A stretch of DNA of 64,000 bases from Madurella fahalii (Eukaryota > Ascomycota > Sordariomycetes > Sordariales), in assembly GCA_029876055.1 (NCBI GenBank), contig CM056875.1, positions 7,775,001 to 7,839,000 on the forward strand. Direction: 5' to 3'. This document shows, in pieces, positions 1 through 11,473 of this stretch. A program made the position numbers and the translations under genes. Numbering within the stretch: position 1 is the first letter of the stretch; each line of letters begins with the position of its first letter. Below the pieces are notes generated by a model. That model was not told the DNA's origin. It did not search any database and worked only from the letters and a program-made list of their open reading frames with translations.

Positions 1-324
1 AGTAGGTAGGGAAGGTACCATGGCTGATGACGGATCCAGGCCCCGATCGACCAGAGGCTGGGCCGCAGCAAAAGTCAAAATTGGCTTGACGATCTTACTC
101 CGATCGAGAACCAACAGACTTCATCACAGCAAAAGCCGGGAAGGAAATGAAGCTGAGCGGAAGCGCCGCAAAAACGATACCGAGAACATTCGCCTCACAT
201 CTCTACCTCGAGATAGGCTTTCCCAAACTTCGCTACCCATCCACACGGGGACCCCCCCCCTAAACCACCAACTCCATATATACCCACAGAGAGTAACACA
301 GTAACACAGCGATAACGGCATGCA
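1..324. other. Left-edge non-coding stretch
   Basis: This lies downstream of the VPS3 stop codon. It contains a run of nine C near 251-259 and nothing I can support as a gene. It probably includes the VPS3 3' untranslated region. Confidence 0.5.
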
Positions 325-3300
325 TCACCCCCCAGCATCGACAACCGGCCCCTTCTCCTCGACCCTCGCAACAAACTCGTACCCCACCCGCAGATTCTCC
401 GCCCCGCTCAGCGACCTGGCCACCATGGCCTCGTGCCCTTCACACACCAGCCGCCGCAGCGCCGCGACCAAGAACCCAGCAGCCACCCCGACCTCCCAAT
501 CGTCCGGGATCAGCCCCAGCACCTCGAGCACGTCAAACCAGGCCCCGAACCGCTCCAGCAGCGCCCCGGTCTGCTCGACCCTCTCGTCCGGGTCCTCGAG
601 CGCGAGGAACTCGCCCAGCAGCACCCGGAAGAGCCGCGTCTGCTCCTCCCACGTCGGCGGCAGGCTGCTCTCGCTGTCGCGCCTGTGGTGGCGCGCCCCC
701 CACGCGGGGGCCAGCGCGCCGCCGCCGCCGCCGCGCAGGCAGTACGAGACGGCCGTGTCGTAGTCGCCGAGGCAGTGCACGAGCAGGCGGAGCGCGTCCT
801 CGTGCCGGCGCGCGCGCCCGGCCAGGATGATGGCCTCGGGGACGAGCAGCTGCTGGCGGGTTTCGCGACCCGCCATCGCGTGCGCGCCGTTGGTGATGGC
901 GTCTCCTCCGTTTTGTTGCTGAAGCTGCTCAGGCGGGGCTCGTGGTGGTAATAACCCGTCGTCGATACGCCGGCGGATAGCGGCTGCGTCGTAGTCGTGG
1001 CCGCCGCCTAGAAGCTGGAGTAGGCGTAGGCGGCTCTGCCAGACCTCGTCGTTGGGCGGGGCGTTATCGGCTAAGAAGCGGAGGTAGGTTGGCTTGGGCG
1101 GTTGAAGGGCGCGGTAGGCGTCGTATGAGGCCGCGATTGTCTCGCGAGAGGCGGGTGACGTCTGTAGGTCGGTAATGACGATGTCGAGGTAATACGTGAT
1201 GAGCTCGTTTACGTAGGCGGTGTTGCCTTTGCCAAAGACGAGGTGCTCGAGGTAGTACTTCACGGCGTCTGGCGCCTGCTCTCGGAGGAGGGCCACCGTC
1301 TGAGTGTGTTCGAACTTGGGAGCTCTTCCCTTCTCGTCAGTGAATACTTGGGCACCGAGCTTGGGGTTTCGATTAGCGAGCCACACGCCGTATTCTTGCA
1401 CCAGCGCCTGGTTGCTGATGTTTGAGAGATAACTCCGAACTCGCTGCTCGCCGTCGCCTAGCTCGCCGCCTCTATCTTCCTCACCCTCGATGATGCGTCT
1501 CCATGTCCCGAGCACATATGTTGCCATTTTGCGGTGTTGGTAGAGCCGGCTGAGAACGAAGAGGCGACGATAGCTTTCCAGTAGGTCCACCGCCCTGTCG
1601 AAGCAGTCGACGCCGTGATCAACTAGGTCGTAGAGTTCTTTTCGTACCGACCCAGGGTGTCCTACAGGCGTATCTTGATCGAGTTCCAGGAGCACCAGCA
1701 GGAGGGACGCGTCAACCGTCCGAAATACTTCGTCTGGTATGCTTCCGAACCCTTTCTTCTTCCTCCAGGCCGTGAGGAAGCGTCTCAGAAATTGGAGAAC
1801 ATTGGGTGCTAAAGAGCCGACTCCTTGTACGGTCAACCCATCCGTCTCGGCCGAGATGTAGCTCTCGACAATTCTCTTGATGCCTCCATAAATCCATATA
1901 CCTCTTCGGCTCACGACGATTTCGTTCCGAAGCGCCGGGATCATGGACAAGACAACCCTAGCATCTAGGTCACTGCCCAGGAGATTTTCCTCCATTGCTC
2001 TTGTCTCGTCATCCGTGAATGGCGGGTCTGGCGAGCTCAGGAAGGTTGCAAGAAGCATAACACTCGCTCTCCGTCTAACGTAGTCCAGAGTCATGAATTC
2101 GAGCTCTGTTCTCGCCTCCCGGTTCTTGATTGCATCTAGGAGCGATAATAGCCGTTGTCTCGCCTCCAGACCTGTGGAGCTGGTTCGGTGATCCGGCGAA
2201 GCGGCCAGCTCGAGAACGGAATCCAGCTGTACGAGCAACGGGTTCCGTATGGCCCACCATATGTTGGGCCCAGCCCAGACGGCCAGGCGGGACGAAGTCT
2301 TTGCTAGTCGTCGCACAAAATCCTCTCCCTCTTGGTTTCTCGTGGCCTCCCACCCTGGAGGTAATTGTTCATCTTCGGACTCCGTGTCGCGGTCGAATAA
2401 CTCTTTCTCTTGGGAAAGTCGTTGTAGTGAGAGTGCGGTACGAGAGTCGTTGCTTTTCAGTAACATGGTAGGGGTCTCCGGGTGCCCTTTGAAGGGCGAG
2501 AATCTCCTTTGACAGAGACGCTCGACAACGTTCTCAAAAACCATCTCTTCGCCTTGCAACAATGGACGGATGCCGATCGGGGTGCTCGGGGTAGGCACCT
2601 TGGAATCAACGTCCTTGACTTCCAGCCACCACTTCTCCGGCTCATCCTCGCCTACGTTCACATCGATGCGTTGTATTTCGAGGCCATGATGCAAGCCGTC
2701 TTCGAACTCTTTAGTCATAGAGGCGAGAACATAGCCTTCCTCCTCGGCGCCCAGGGATGGGCCTGAGGATGATGGATCGGGTGGTCCTCCGTCAACCGCA
2801 ATTTCACGGGGGTACCTGTCAAACTCAAGCGTGGGACGTGTCGGGTCTCCATCAAGGTTCACAAACATTCCGATGCCTGGATCTAGAGGACCGGTTCCCG
2901 TGACGAGGAGGAACTCTTCTGCCGTTGGAGACACAATGTGAGGCTTCAAGAACACGGAGCCGGGTTTCGGAGAAGGAGTCATCCGGACTGGAGGTGTCGC
3001 TGTCCGAACTGGGGGGGTCGCCGTCCGGGCCGGGGGACCGGTGGCTTGGACAGCCAATAGTCCACTTGGATCTCCTGGGGGAGTTGGCAGTGGCTTGTCT
3101 GCCGGTCCGGGGCTTCGCGATGGTGGTGGCGCGTCGGAGTCTTGGAACACGGGTTCGTCTGGCTCTCCTGTTCTTCTGTCATTCCTCCGAATGCCTGTAA
3201 TGAAATCGCCTAAGCTCGTGCTCCTAGAATGGCCTTGGGAATTGGCTGGTGCGCGTGCTGTCGAGGAGGAAGCACTCCTAGAGAGCCCCCCGTCCGGACC

Positions 3301-4201
3301 GCCAGCGATGTCCTGAGCTTGGCCGAAAGCACCGCCTGGCTGTGAGTCATCTAGCGACGAAATACTCATGAGCGGAATTTTGAGCTGGCGATCAACGTCC
3401 AGCAGGGAATAGCTTCTCGAGTCGGCCACACATGCGATGGAGTCCCTGCGCACCGAGAGTGTGCTCCCCGCAAAGTCGATTTTCTAAATCCCAAGTCAGA
3501 CCATACATGGAAGGGAGGTTGCACACATATGAAGCATACCCTGACAACACGGGCATCTTCTTCCCCTATCCTGACCACTTGTATACGGCGGTTGAGCGAT
3601 AGGAGGATTGTGACGCCGTTCGACTTGCCATCGCCGGCGTTCTCGTTCAAGTCAACACCACCGATCCAGTTGCAATTCCGGACCTGCGTCGCGCCAAACA
3701 CGGGGCTAAGCTCGGGCAGTGAGTAGAAGGTGACGGTCCAGTTGCACAAGACGCATGCCTTGCCTACGCGCGGCAGCAGGAGGATTTGCTGCACGCCGGG
3801 CCGTGAGCCATTGGGGGCGCCCGCCGCCTCAGAGTATACTGGGGGTAGTCGAGAGGCGAGGATGAAGGTTTCGCTGCCGCCGGGGTCGGCAGGGTCGGGT
3901 GGGATGCGGAAGAAATGGAGGAGCTCGGATGCGCTGGTGCCGACATAGAGGTTCCCGTCTTGAGAGCAGGTCAGCAAGCGTCTCGTCCAAAGACGGGGTT
4001 TCCAAAGGAACAAATACCTAAATAATCTACGCAGTTTATCTTCACATCCTCGTTCTTGCCGTCGGTAGACAGAGGCACGTCGTGGAGCAGCGGGCGCAAT
4101 CCAAACGGGCCAGCCCCGGGGAGTGCACCTGCTGCCTTGTGCTTCTTCCTCTGCGGGTCGGATGCCATTGCACATGCCGCATCATCGTCGCCGGGCCGCA
4201 A
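325..4201 (-). CDS. VPS3: Vps3 / TGFBRAP1-like CORVET tethering subunit
   Basis: Vps3 is a CORVET subunit that tethers early endosomal membranes together with Rab5/Vps21. Exons on the minus strand are 4201-4018, 3958-3540 and 3483-325, giving 1253 residues. The introns of 59 and 56 bp have clean GT-AG ends. A second in-frame ATG at 4168 would remove 11 residues, and I cannot tell which is used. The N-terminal part is a citron-homology (CNH) beta-propeller: INCVDYLDGNLYVGTS spans the first splice junction and ILLLPRVGKACVLCNWTVTF follows. A long Ser/Pro-rich insert (about residues 250-390) contains near-repeats of TATPPVR and interrupts the propeller. After it come helical Vps39-type repeats (from about residue 600) and a C-terminal region with the DYDTAVSYCL motif typical of Vps39/TGFBRAP1 proteins. 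The family is clear. Vps3 is chosen over its HOPS paralogue Vps39 by overall arrangement. Confidence 0.85.
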
Positions 4202-4601
4202 GTGTGGGATCGGGGTGCGAGACGGTGCCAGGACCGTTCAGCAGAACGCCAGTTGTTCTGTCTTGTCTCCACAGGTTGGCTGAACAAGGAAACTTCCCCA
4301 AAGCCATCACGGTTCCCGGGCGTCGCACTGGGCTTGGAGAGCTGCGAGGCGCGGCGCACCGCTGTTGGACCCCTGCATGTGGGGGGACAAACCATCAGCC
4401 CAACCACGGCTGAGCCCTGGGCGTTGGCCGCGCAGGCTAGCCTTGGCGGCTGGATCTTGACAGCTTCCTACGCCTTCCAATCGCCGAAACCACTTCACCG
4501 ATCCGGACACAGACGCCCGTTGATGTTATCTACACCGCAACACTGGTATCCTCGCCGTTCCCGGTAGCCTGCCGGAGGATTACACACGAAGACACGAGAC
4601 A

Positions 4602-6997
4602 ATGGCCGAGCGCACCGGCTCCGGCACCGAGGGCGCAGGCGCGCCCACCGCGCCGACAACGACGCCCACGGGACACGACTCTGTCAACAAGTTCCAAAAC
4701 GCTATTTCGCAATGGAGAAGTACGCAGCATTCAGAAACGCCCTGTTTCATGAGTTCCATCTAACCTGCGTCCTCCCCAGGTCTCGACTTCACCACTCTAG
4801 TATCCAACCTCGACAACACGGCCTCCGAAATCGTTGCCTTCCAGCGGGATTCGACCGTACAGAGGAAGGACTTGGCGCAGAAAACAAAGGATTTCAGAAA
4901 GCTGGATGATGCCAGCAAGCTCACTGAGATCAAGGGCTTGCTCAAGGGTATGTGCGCGACCCTCCAGGATGGTGCTGCTGGGACTAGGTGGGACTGACCT
5001 GCAGCATAGCTTATCAGACGTTCATCGACCTCCTGACCAACCATTCCAAGTCGGTCAACTCGACATTTCTACATGCCTATACATCTCTCTCCGAAGCACC
5101 AGACCCATATCCGTTGCTTGAGGCCTCGGTGGATTCCATGCTTGTCTCCGAGGATACCCTACCAAAACTCAGCGAGGAGAATCAACATCTGCAGGCAACC
5201 GTTTCCCGTCTGACAACGCAGCTTGAAGACACAGAATCCAAGCTACAGGAGGAATGCGATACGAGAAAGAAACTGGAGGAGAATCTCGAGAGCAAGGTTA
5301 GAGAGGTCGAGACATCGTGGACCGCTGTGTTGGAGGAGAAGAAGGACAACTGGGCGGCGAAGGAGAAGGCGCTGGAGGACAAAATCGAGAACCAGGACCG
5401 CCTCCTCAACGAGATCAAGGCCAGCTATGAGGTCAATCAGCGGTTAGGCAAGCCCGATGATGCCGACGAGAACCAGCGAGGGCACGTCACGAGTGCCGAG
5501 CTAGAGATGGTGCACTCTGATCTTGAACGCACCAGCGCGAGGCTTGCGGAAGTGGAGGCTCGCAACGAGCAGCTGCGTCTGGAACTGGCCCAGGCGAAAT
5601 CCCAGGTGCCTGCTCAACCCGCGACGTCGCTGGAGGACGATCCCGGTTACATGCGCGTGAGGTCCGAGAACTCATCGCTCATCCGGAAGCTGGATGCGGT
5701 GAGGGTAGAAAAAGAAGGCTTGAAGCGGGACCTGGACACAAAGCTCCGTGGCCTCGAGAGAGAGGTCGGGCTCCTCAAGGAAGAAAGGGACAGCTTCAAG
5801 GCCAAGGTGCAGAAATGGAGCGACTACGACGACATCAAGCAGGAACTCGAAGTGCTGAAGAGCATCGAGTTTTCGACGGGGGACGACGATGAGACACGGG
5901 ATACCGCTGACGACGAGAATGGTGCCGTAACCACGGCTAAGGGGGACACGCTTGAGCAACTGCTCCTCGCCCGCAATAAGAAGCTAAGCGAGGAGCTCAC
6001 AATCCTCCGTGTGTCGCACCAAGACCTCCAAACAAGGCTGCAGAACCTGCAGGAGGAGCTCTCGCGAACCAACGCCGAGCTCGAGAAATCCCAGAATCTC
6101 AACGAGAAACTCGAGAACGAGCTTTCTACCATCCAAGCCGAGGCACCAAACGCCTTCCCGTCAGGTGCTTCGGTGGCGGGCACTTACGTAAGTCGCTACG
6201 CGCCCTCGGTCGCACCAGGCCGTAGAGGGGGCAGAACCTCGCCCACCTCGTCGATCATCAGCGGCTTCAACCCGCGTGACCTGTCGGACGATAGACCAGC
6301 GGGCATGGGCGGCGGCTCGGGGATTCTGCCCATGATCACGGCCCAGCGCGACCGCTTCAAGAAGCGCAACGCGCAGCTGGAGCAGGAACTCTCCGAGAGC
6401 CACCGGACAGTGTCCCAGCTCCGGCAGGAGATCGCCGCCCTGCAGCGGGACAACCTCAACCTCTACGAGAAGACGCGCTACGTCTCCACCTACAATCGAT
6501 CCGGCGGGCCGGTGGCCACGTCGTCGTCCTCGTCCGCCTACGCCGCCAACCCCAACCCGACGGCCATCTCCATCGGCTCCGGCGGCAGCGGCCCCACCAG
6601 CCCCGGCGCTGCGGGGCCCGGGATCGCCCTGGACCGGTACCGCAAGGCGTACGAGTCGAACCTGTCGCCCTTTGCCGCCTTCCGCGGGCGCGAGTCGGCC
6701 AGGGCGTACAAGCGCATGAGCCTCCCCGAGCGGGTCGTCTACTCGGTCACGCGCATGGTGCTGGCCAGCCGGACGAGCAGGAACCTGTTTGCGCTGTACT
6801 GCGTCGCGCTGCACCTGCTCGTGTTCTGCTCGCTGTATTGGCTGGGGACGGCCGACGCCGAGAGGCAACTCGGCTCGGCGGTTGCGGTTGGGGTTGGGGC
6901 TGCCGCCGCTGCCAAGGGCGGTGTGGGTGGTCCTGCTGGTGGTGGTGGTGGTGGTGGTGGTGGTGGAGGGTGGGAGCAGGAGGGGTTTGGTGCGTAA
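4602..6997 (+). CDS. COY1: CASP-family golgin (Coy1 homologue)
   Basis: This is a Golgi-membrane coiled-coil tether related to animal CASP and yeast Coy1, which act in intra-Golgi vesicle traffic. Exons are 4602-4719, 4780-4947 and 5010-6997, giving 757 residues. The start ATG opens the reading frame MAERTGSGTEG and leads into SLDFTTLVSNLDNTASEIV after intron 1. Intron 2 ends at CATAG; the earlier CAG would put a stop in frame. Heptad-rich coiled coil runs from about residue 95 to 560. The CASP C-terminal domain follows (RYRKAYESNLSPFAAFRGRE, then ERVVYSVTRMVLASRTSRNL), with one transmembrane helix near residues 687-707. The extreme C-terminus is an unusual glycine run encoded by GGT repeats around 6934-6970. 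VPS3 is divergent from it, about 400 bp away. Confidence 0.9.
6934..6970 (+). repeat. GGT/GGA microsatellite encoding polyglycine tail
   Basis: About a dozen glycine codons, mostly GGT, form the last part of the CASP-family protein just before GWEQEGFGA and the stop. The tract is likely variable in length between isolates. Confidence 0.8.
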
Positions 6998-9771
6998 TTT
7001 TTGACTGTTTGCGTGTGTACGAGTTGATGTGCAAGGGGTTAGGACTTTGTTTCTCCTAGATGGGGAGGGGGGTGATGACGTGGGCTGTACCTACGCAGGT
7101 GTTTGATAAGTCTTCGAGTAGGTGTGGATTCTGTTTATGGAGGCATGTGAGTGGCTCCTCGGTGTCAGACGGGCCGGCTATGTCCTGCAATTTCGGAAGG
7201 ATGGCGCTTGAGGAGAGGCAACTAGCCGTCTCGGCGGGCGGTTGCGGAGAGGGGCCTGCGGATTGGCTGACCCCGTAGGTGACTTTGCCCCCCGCGTGGC
7301 GCCCATTTCTGGAAGCGGTGGCGTGGGGAATATCCATGTAGCTATGTGTATCATACCTAGGGCGATATATCGACGGCTTCATTGTCCACAGGGGAGCTCA
7401 ATGGGGGTGAGTGGGGTGAGGATATGCGTATCGGCAGTCCGTTCTTTCAGCAGATCGTGAACCTGTTACCAAGCCATCCTCTGCTGCTCGACGTTCGACG
7501 CTTCTGAATTCGCAGGGCTTACATGAAATAGGTAGCAGCCCGCAACACCGCTCAGTCGTACACTTACAAGGGGCACAACACGTCGTCCCCGATGCTGTTC
7601 TGAAGGTTAGGTTCCAGAACCCAGCTTCTCCGAGTCTCCGGTGCCGAAATCCCGATTTTGCCTTCTCGAAGGCGCCGAACCGCTCGTAGAAACGAATCTC
7701 GCGTCGAGGCCAAATATTTACCACGGGGAACCACGATAGAGGTAGCACATAGAGATGAGAGTGGCACCCTCTTGGATCTCCAATCGAGCAAATCAGGCAG
7801 CAGCAACGGCTATGACCTGCATCGGTGCAACCCACACTCTGCCTATCCGCCCGTCGTCGCACGCGCCCGCGCCCGCCCGGCCAAGGGAAAACGGGGTAGC
7901 GAAGCCACTAGAACCGAGGAATGCAAATGGCGGGACAAGCAGGCCGCGACGGGCGGCCAGCGTCTATTCTGCGGAACACCAAGCTGGCCGGTCCCTGGGC
8001 CCGTCGTGGAGGGCAGAGCTGGTGTCGTTTCCCCGGAAGGGTCGGACGGGGCTCAAGTTGGCCGCCAAGAGAGCCAAGCTTTCGCCAGCCCGCGGCTAGA
8101 AGGCGACCCATGCTGCTCCCACGATTGGTTCAGGTTTGCCGGGCGGCTTCTTCCGGCGGGCGGGTTGACGCGTTCACCATCGTCCAGACGGCGGTGGGAC
8201 GGGACAGAGAGTGCATCGCAGGTGGGCTAATTTGGTGATGAAGATGGGTTTCCGTGCTTTGGTGTCTCAGCTGTGCCCTACGTTTTGGTAAAAAGACTTT
8301 TGAATAACTACGGGAAAAGCCACAAAAAGAAGCGGATGCTCGACTTTCCGCTGCCGGCATCCACTTCCGGGGGACCCTTATTTCACTAACGCCGACTGGC
8401 TGAAGGCGATAAGCGCGTTCGAGCAGTAAGGGATCGGTCTTCGGGCTTGGGTTGCTAACAGAATCTGCTTGGCAGAGAAAGAAGGTGTGTTAATCTGGAT
8501 AGCCGAGGTCCCGTCTGCAACGTCGTTGGGCAGAAGCGAAGGCGCCAGCGGCTATAAAGCATACAATTCAACATGGGGACGACGAGGTTAAACGATGTGG
8601 GCAAAAATAGAACTGTCCAATGGGAAGAAGCATGTCTTGTGGGTTAAATGCACCAAAAGGCGGGGAAATTAGCCCAATTTCTCAATGGCCCGTTCTGCAC
8701 GACAAGCGTGATAGTGGCACACCTCTCTCGTCCACTCCCATCACTAGTGACCGTCGATCGTCGCTGTCACTGCATTCTGGCGTAACTGAATGGATGAGAT
8801 TCCAAGAGACCACGGGATCTACGATTCTGTTGATAACAGCTATGTGCTCCAAGCTAAAAGAGCCTGAACATAATGTGATAACTTGCCTAAAGTAAAAGCA
8901 CGGGCGAATCTCGGCGGCCTATGTGAATTGAGCTGCGAGATGGTGTCTGCTGCTCGCTTTTGTCACACATGAGTTTGTGTTGGAAGTTGTTCGTCTCTGC
9001 AGAGCAAAGGGTGCACTGTCTCAGTCACACGACTACGAGACTATCAACAAAGTGACCTGATGGCATGTTTTTCTTATGGAGAGATTGGGCGGATGATAGC
9101 CAGCATTTTTCCTACAACCATTAGACTCAAACGCTGTATACTACTGAAGCATGACCTTGCAACTCGGCCTCTCTGGTTTGATATTCAGTTCATGAATAAG
9201 AGGGGTGGAAGTAGTATGCCAAGAAGAAGGACGGGAAAAATTGGCAGCCTCTGGCGCTTACCAGGGCCTGATAGACAGGGTCTGCCAACCCCTCCAATGT
9301 CGACGGGAGATCTTGTGGCCAGGGTCGTGGCCACTCAGATCGTTGGATTTGGAAGACAGGATCTCTCCCGCCGCCGTCGTTAGCCTTCCGGCGGCTGCTT
9401 TACCGGACTAGCAACTTTGTGCATTTCTCGGCCTACCATCCCGCTCTCGGCCTTAGCTGGGCATTTTGCAGGCATCACGGTGCCGCCACGTCCGTGGCGT
9501 TCTATAATACCCCCTCCAACCTCCCCTCGAGGCCGGGGCGGTCATGATGTTCATCATCACATTTCCACATTTACCAGTTGGCCGGCGTCTCTCAGATCCT
9601 CCCCGGGTCGGCCATTATTTCCTTCAACTTTCCTGGTTTTTGGGTTTTCTTGTTCCCTTTCGTCTGTGTTCTTCGGTCTGTTGGATTTCCATTCTAGTTT
9701 CGTGATACCAAGACCCCTTCAACAATCTGCCAACACTTCCAGCAAACCCGACTACACACCCAACCACGACC
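6998..9771. other. Intergenic, no supported gene
   Basis: This is 2.8 kb between the CASP stop and the DUF3455 start. Open frames of up to 190 codons occur here (for example 7658-8230), but they overlap on both strands, lack recognisable motifs and look like GC-rich chance frames. The right end (about 9480-9771) becomes pyrimidine-rich and is the likely promoter and 5' leader of the DUF3455 gene. Confidence 0.5.
9503..9509 (+). promoter_or_regulatory. Possible TATA element of the DUF3455 gene
   Basis: TATAATA lies 263 bp upstream of the start codon and is followed by a pyrimidine-rich stretch, a common arrangement for highly expressed fungal genes. It was assigned by position and sequence only. 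Confidence 0.3.
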
Positions 9772-10651
9772 ATGCAGCTCTCGTTACTCCTAGCTTCGGC
9801 GCTAGGCGTCTCCGTCTGGGCTGCCCCTGCTTTTCCCAACATCGAGGCTATTGTTCCCGACAACATCCAGGCGCTGTCCGAGTACTTCAACCTTTTGGCG
9901 AGCAAGGTCCAAGAGAGCCGGGGAATGGCAATGGCTCCGGTCTGCGACCTCTCCGCAGTCGCCCTCCCGCCTGGTAAGGGGACCACTCGCTTGCGTTTGG
10001 GTATGACTAACGCCGCCATCAGGCGCCGCCGACCTCCCCCAGCCCGCGCCCGGCCTCACCCTGAAGCACATTGCCATCGGACGCGGTACGCAAAACTACA
10101 CATGCGATGCCGGCGACGCAACAGCTGCCCCTAAGGCCGTGGGCGCCCTCGCGACTCTCTTCAACGCGTCCTGTGCTGCCGCAATCCACCCCGACCTCGT
10201 TTCGGCGCTCGCCCGCGCATCATTGCACTTCAGTGTCCAGGAAAGCGAATCTAAGCTCGCGCCCTCCAACCTCGCAGTCAGTGGCGTCCACTACTTCTCG
10301 GAAGCCACCACGGCCTTCTTCAACCTCGACGTCTCCTCCAGCTGGAAGATCGGCGAAATCCCCTGCGGCAAGAACGCAAGTGTCCCCGCGCCTGTGGATG
10401 CACAAACGGGCCTGGCGAATGACGCTGCTGTTGCGTGGCTCAAGCTGAACGCTAAGCCGGGTGCCACTCGGGGCTTGCGGGAGGTGTATCGTGTTGAGAC
10501 GATCGGCGGGAGCCCGCCAGCCACGTGCCGGGGCTTGCCAGCTCACTTCGAGGTGCAGTATGCTACACAGTAAGTCCCCCTTCTTAAGAGCGCAGAAGCG
10601 GAGAGGCAGCGTGCTGATGATATGAGCAGATACTGGTTCTATGCCGAGTAA
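9772..10651 (+). CDS. Secreted DUF3455 protein
   Basis: The predicted extracellular protein has 256 residues. Exons are 9772-9973, 10023-10569 and 10630-10651. The first 18-20 residues (MQLSLLLASALGVSVWAAPA) form a signal peptide. After the first intron the sequence PGLTLKHIAIGRGTQNYTC matches the core of the DUF3455 family, which is widespread in filamentous fungi and often carries a misleading malate dehydrogenase label; its biochemical role is unknown to me. The last exon encodes only the final residues YWFYAE. Intron 2 begins at CA|GTAAGT, so reading through it stops at once (CAG TAA) and shortens the protein by six residues. A 5-cysteine mature chain suggests disulfides. Family assignment is fairly firm; function is open. 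Confidence 0.8.
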
Positions 10652-11473
10652 AACCTGCGCCTTGTCTGTGACGTAGGATGGGATCAGATCAGGGGAAATG
10701 TATCATACTTTGGAGGATCTTGTTGCAAGCATATCGCATTCGTGTTGCGGGCGTTTATTGGCGTCCTGGGAAGTTATATCACATGGCTTTGGGTATCTAA
10801 TGATTTCTCGCTCTTTCTGGCCTGCATATTTCAGGCTCAATTTTTTGCCAGGAGCAAAAACCGGAACGATGGCAAGTTCCTTGACGGCATAGCTGGGACG
10901 GAAACGCGCACTTACGGCACCCCCTTCCGAATAGGACTAGGATGGCCAGATAGTTTAATTCCCGAGCTAATCAGCCATTCATACACTAAATCTCACCACT
11001 TGCTCATGGCTGGGACGGTCGGATGCGGCGATGCGTCGAGTAGCCTGGATACTTGCAAGCCTGCTTGACGCGTTTGCGATATCACCATATAAGTGTAATT
11101 CATTCTACTTAATTGAATGAGCGAGTGGTCTTGCAACATTACGCAGTGCCCATCGCATCGAAATGCGAGCTAAACATGTTGGAGTGGCGGAGGACCAAGT
11201 CAGGGTTATATTGGTGGTAAACTTGCGGGTTATCACGTGGCACCTTGCACAATCCCTGCCGTTCTGAAGGGTCAGTGAAACGGTGGAGATTGTAGAAGTG
11301 AGATGAAATAACGGACTCTTTGCAGCAAAACATAAGGATAGGTATCTCGTGGCCTTATTATCCTGGTCGATTTCCCATGCACGTGTTCAAAAGCACACCA
11401 AGCAGTTGTTGGACCAGGTAGGGAACAGTAAGGTACCAGGCAGCCAAGCGGTTCGAGTTTTCTCATTCTCGAT
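10652..11473. other. Intergenic, no supported gene
   Basis: About 820 bp separate two plus-strand genes. The part to about 11,130 is comparatively AT-rich and presumably holds the 3' end of the DUF3455 transcript. No motif-bearing frame was seen. Confidence 0.5.

Noticed and set aside
20..304. 94-codon frame at the left edge
   Set aside because: No motif, arginine/serine-rich chance composition, and it overlaps the expected VPS3 3' untranslated region.
6161..6868. 235-codon minus-strand frame within the CASP gene
   Set aside because: Antisense shadow of high-GC coding sequence; no conserved motif.
7658..8230. 190-codon open frame on the plus strand
   Set aside because: GC-rich intergenic DNA with overlapping long frames on both strands, no motif, no signal peptide and no splice-supported extension.
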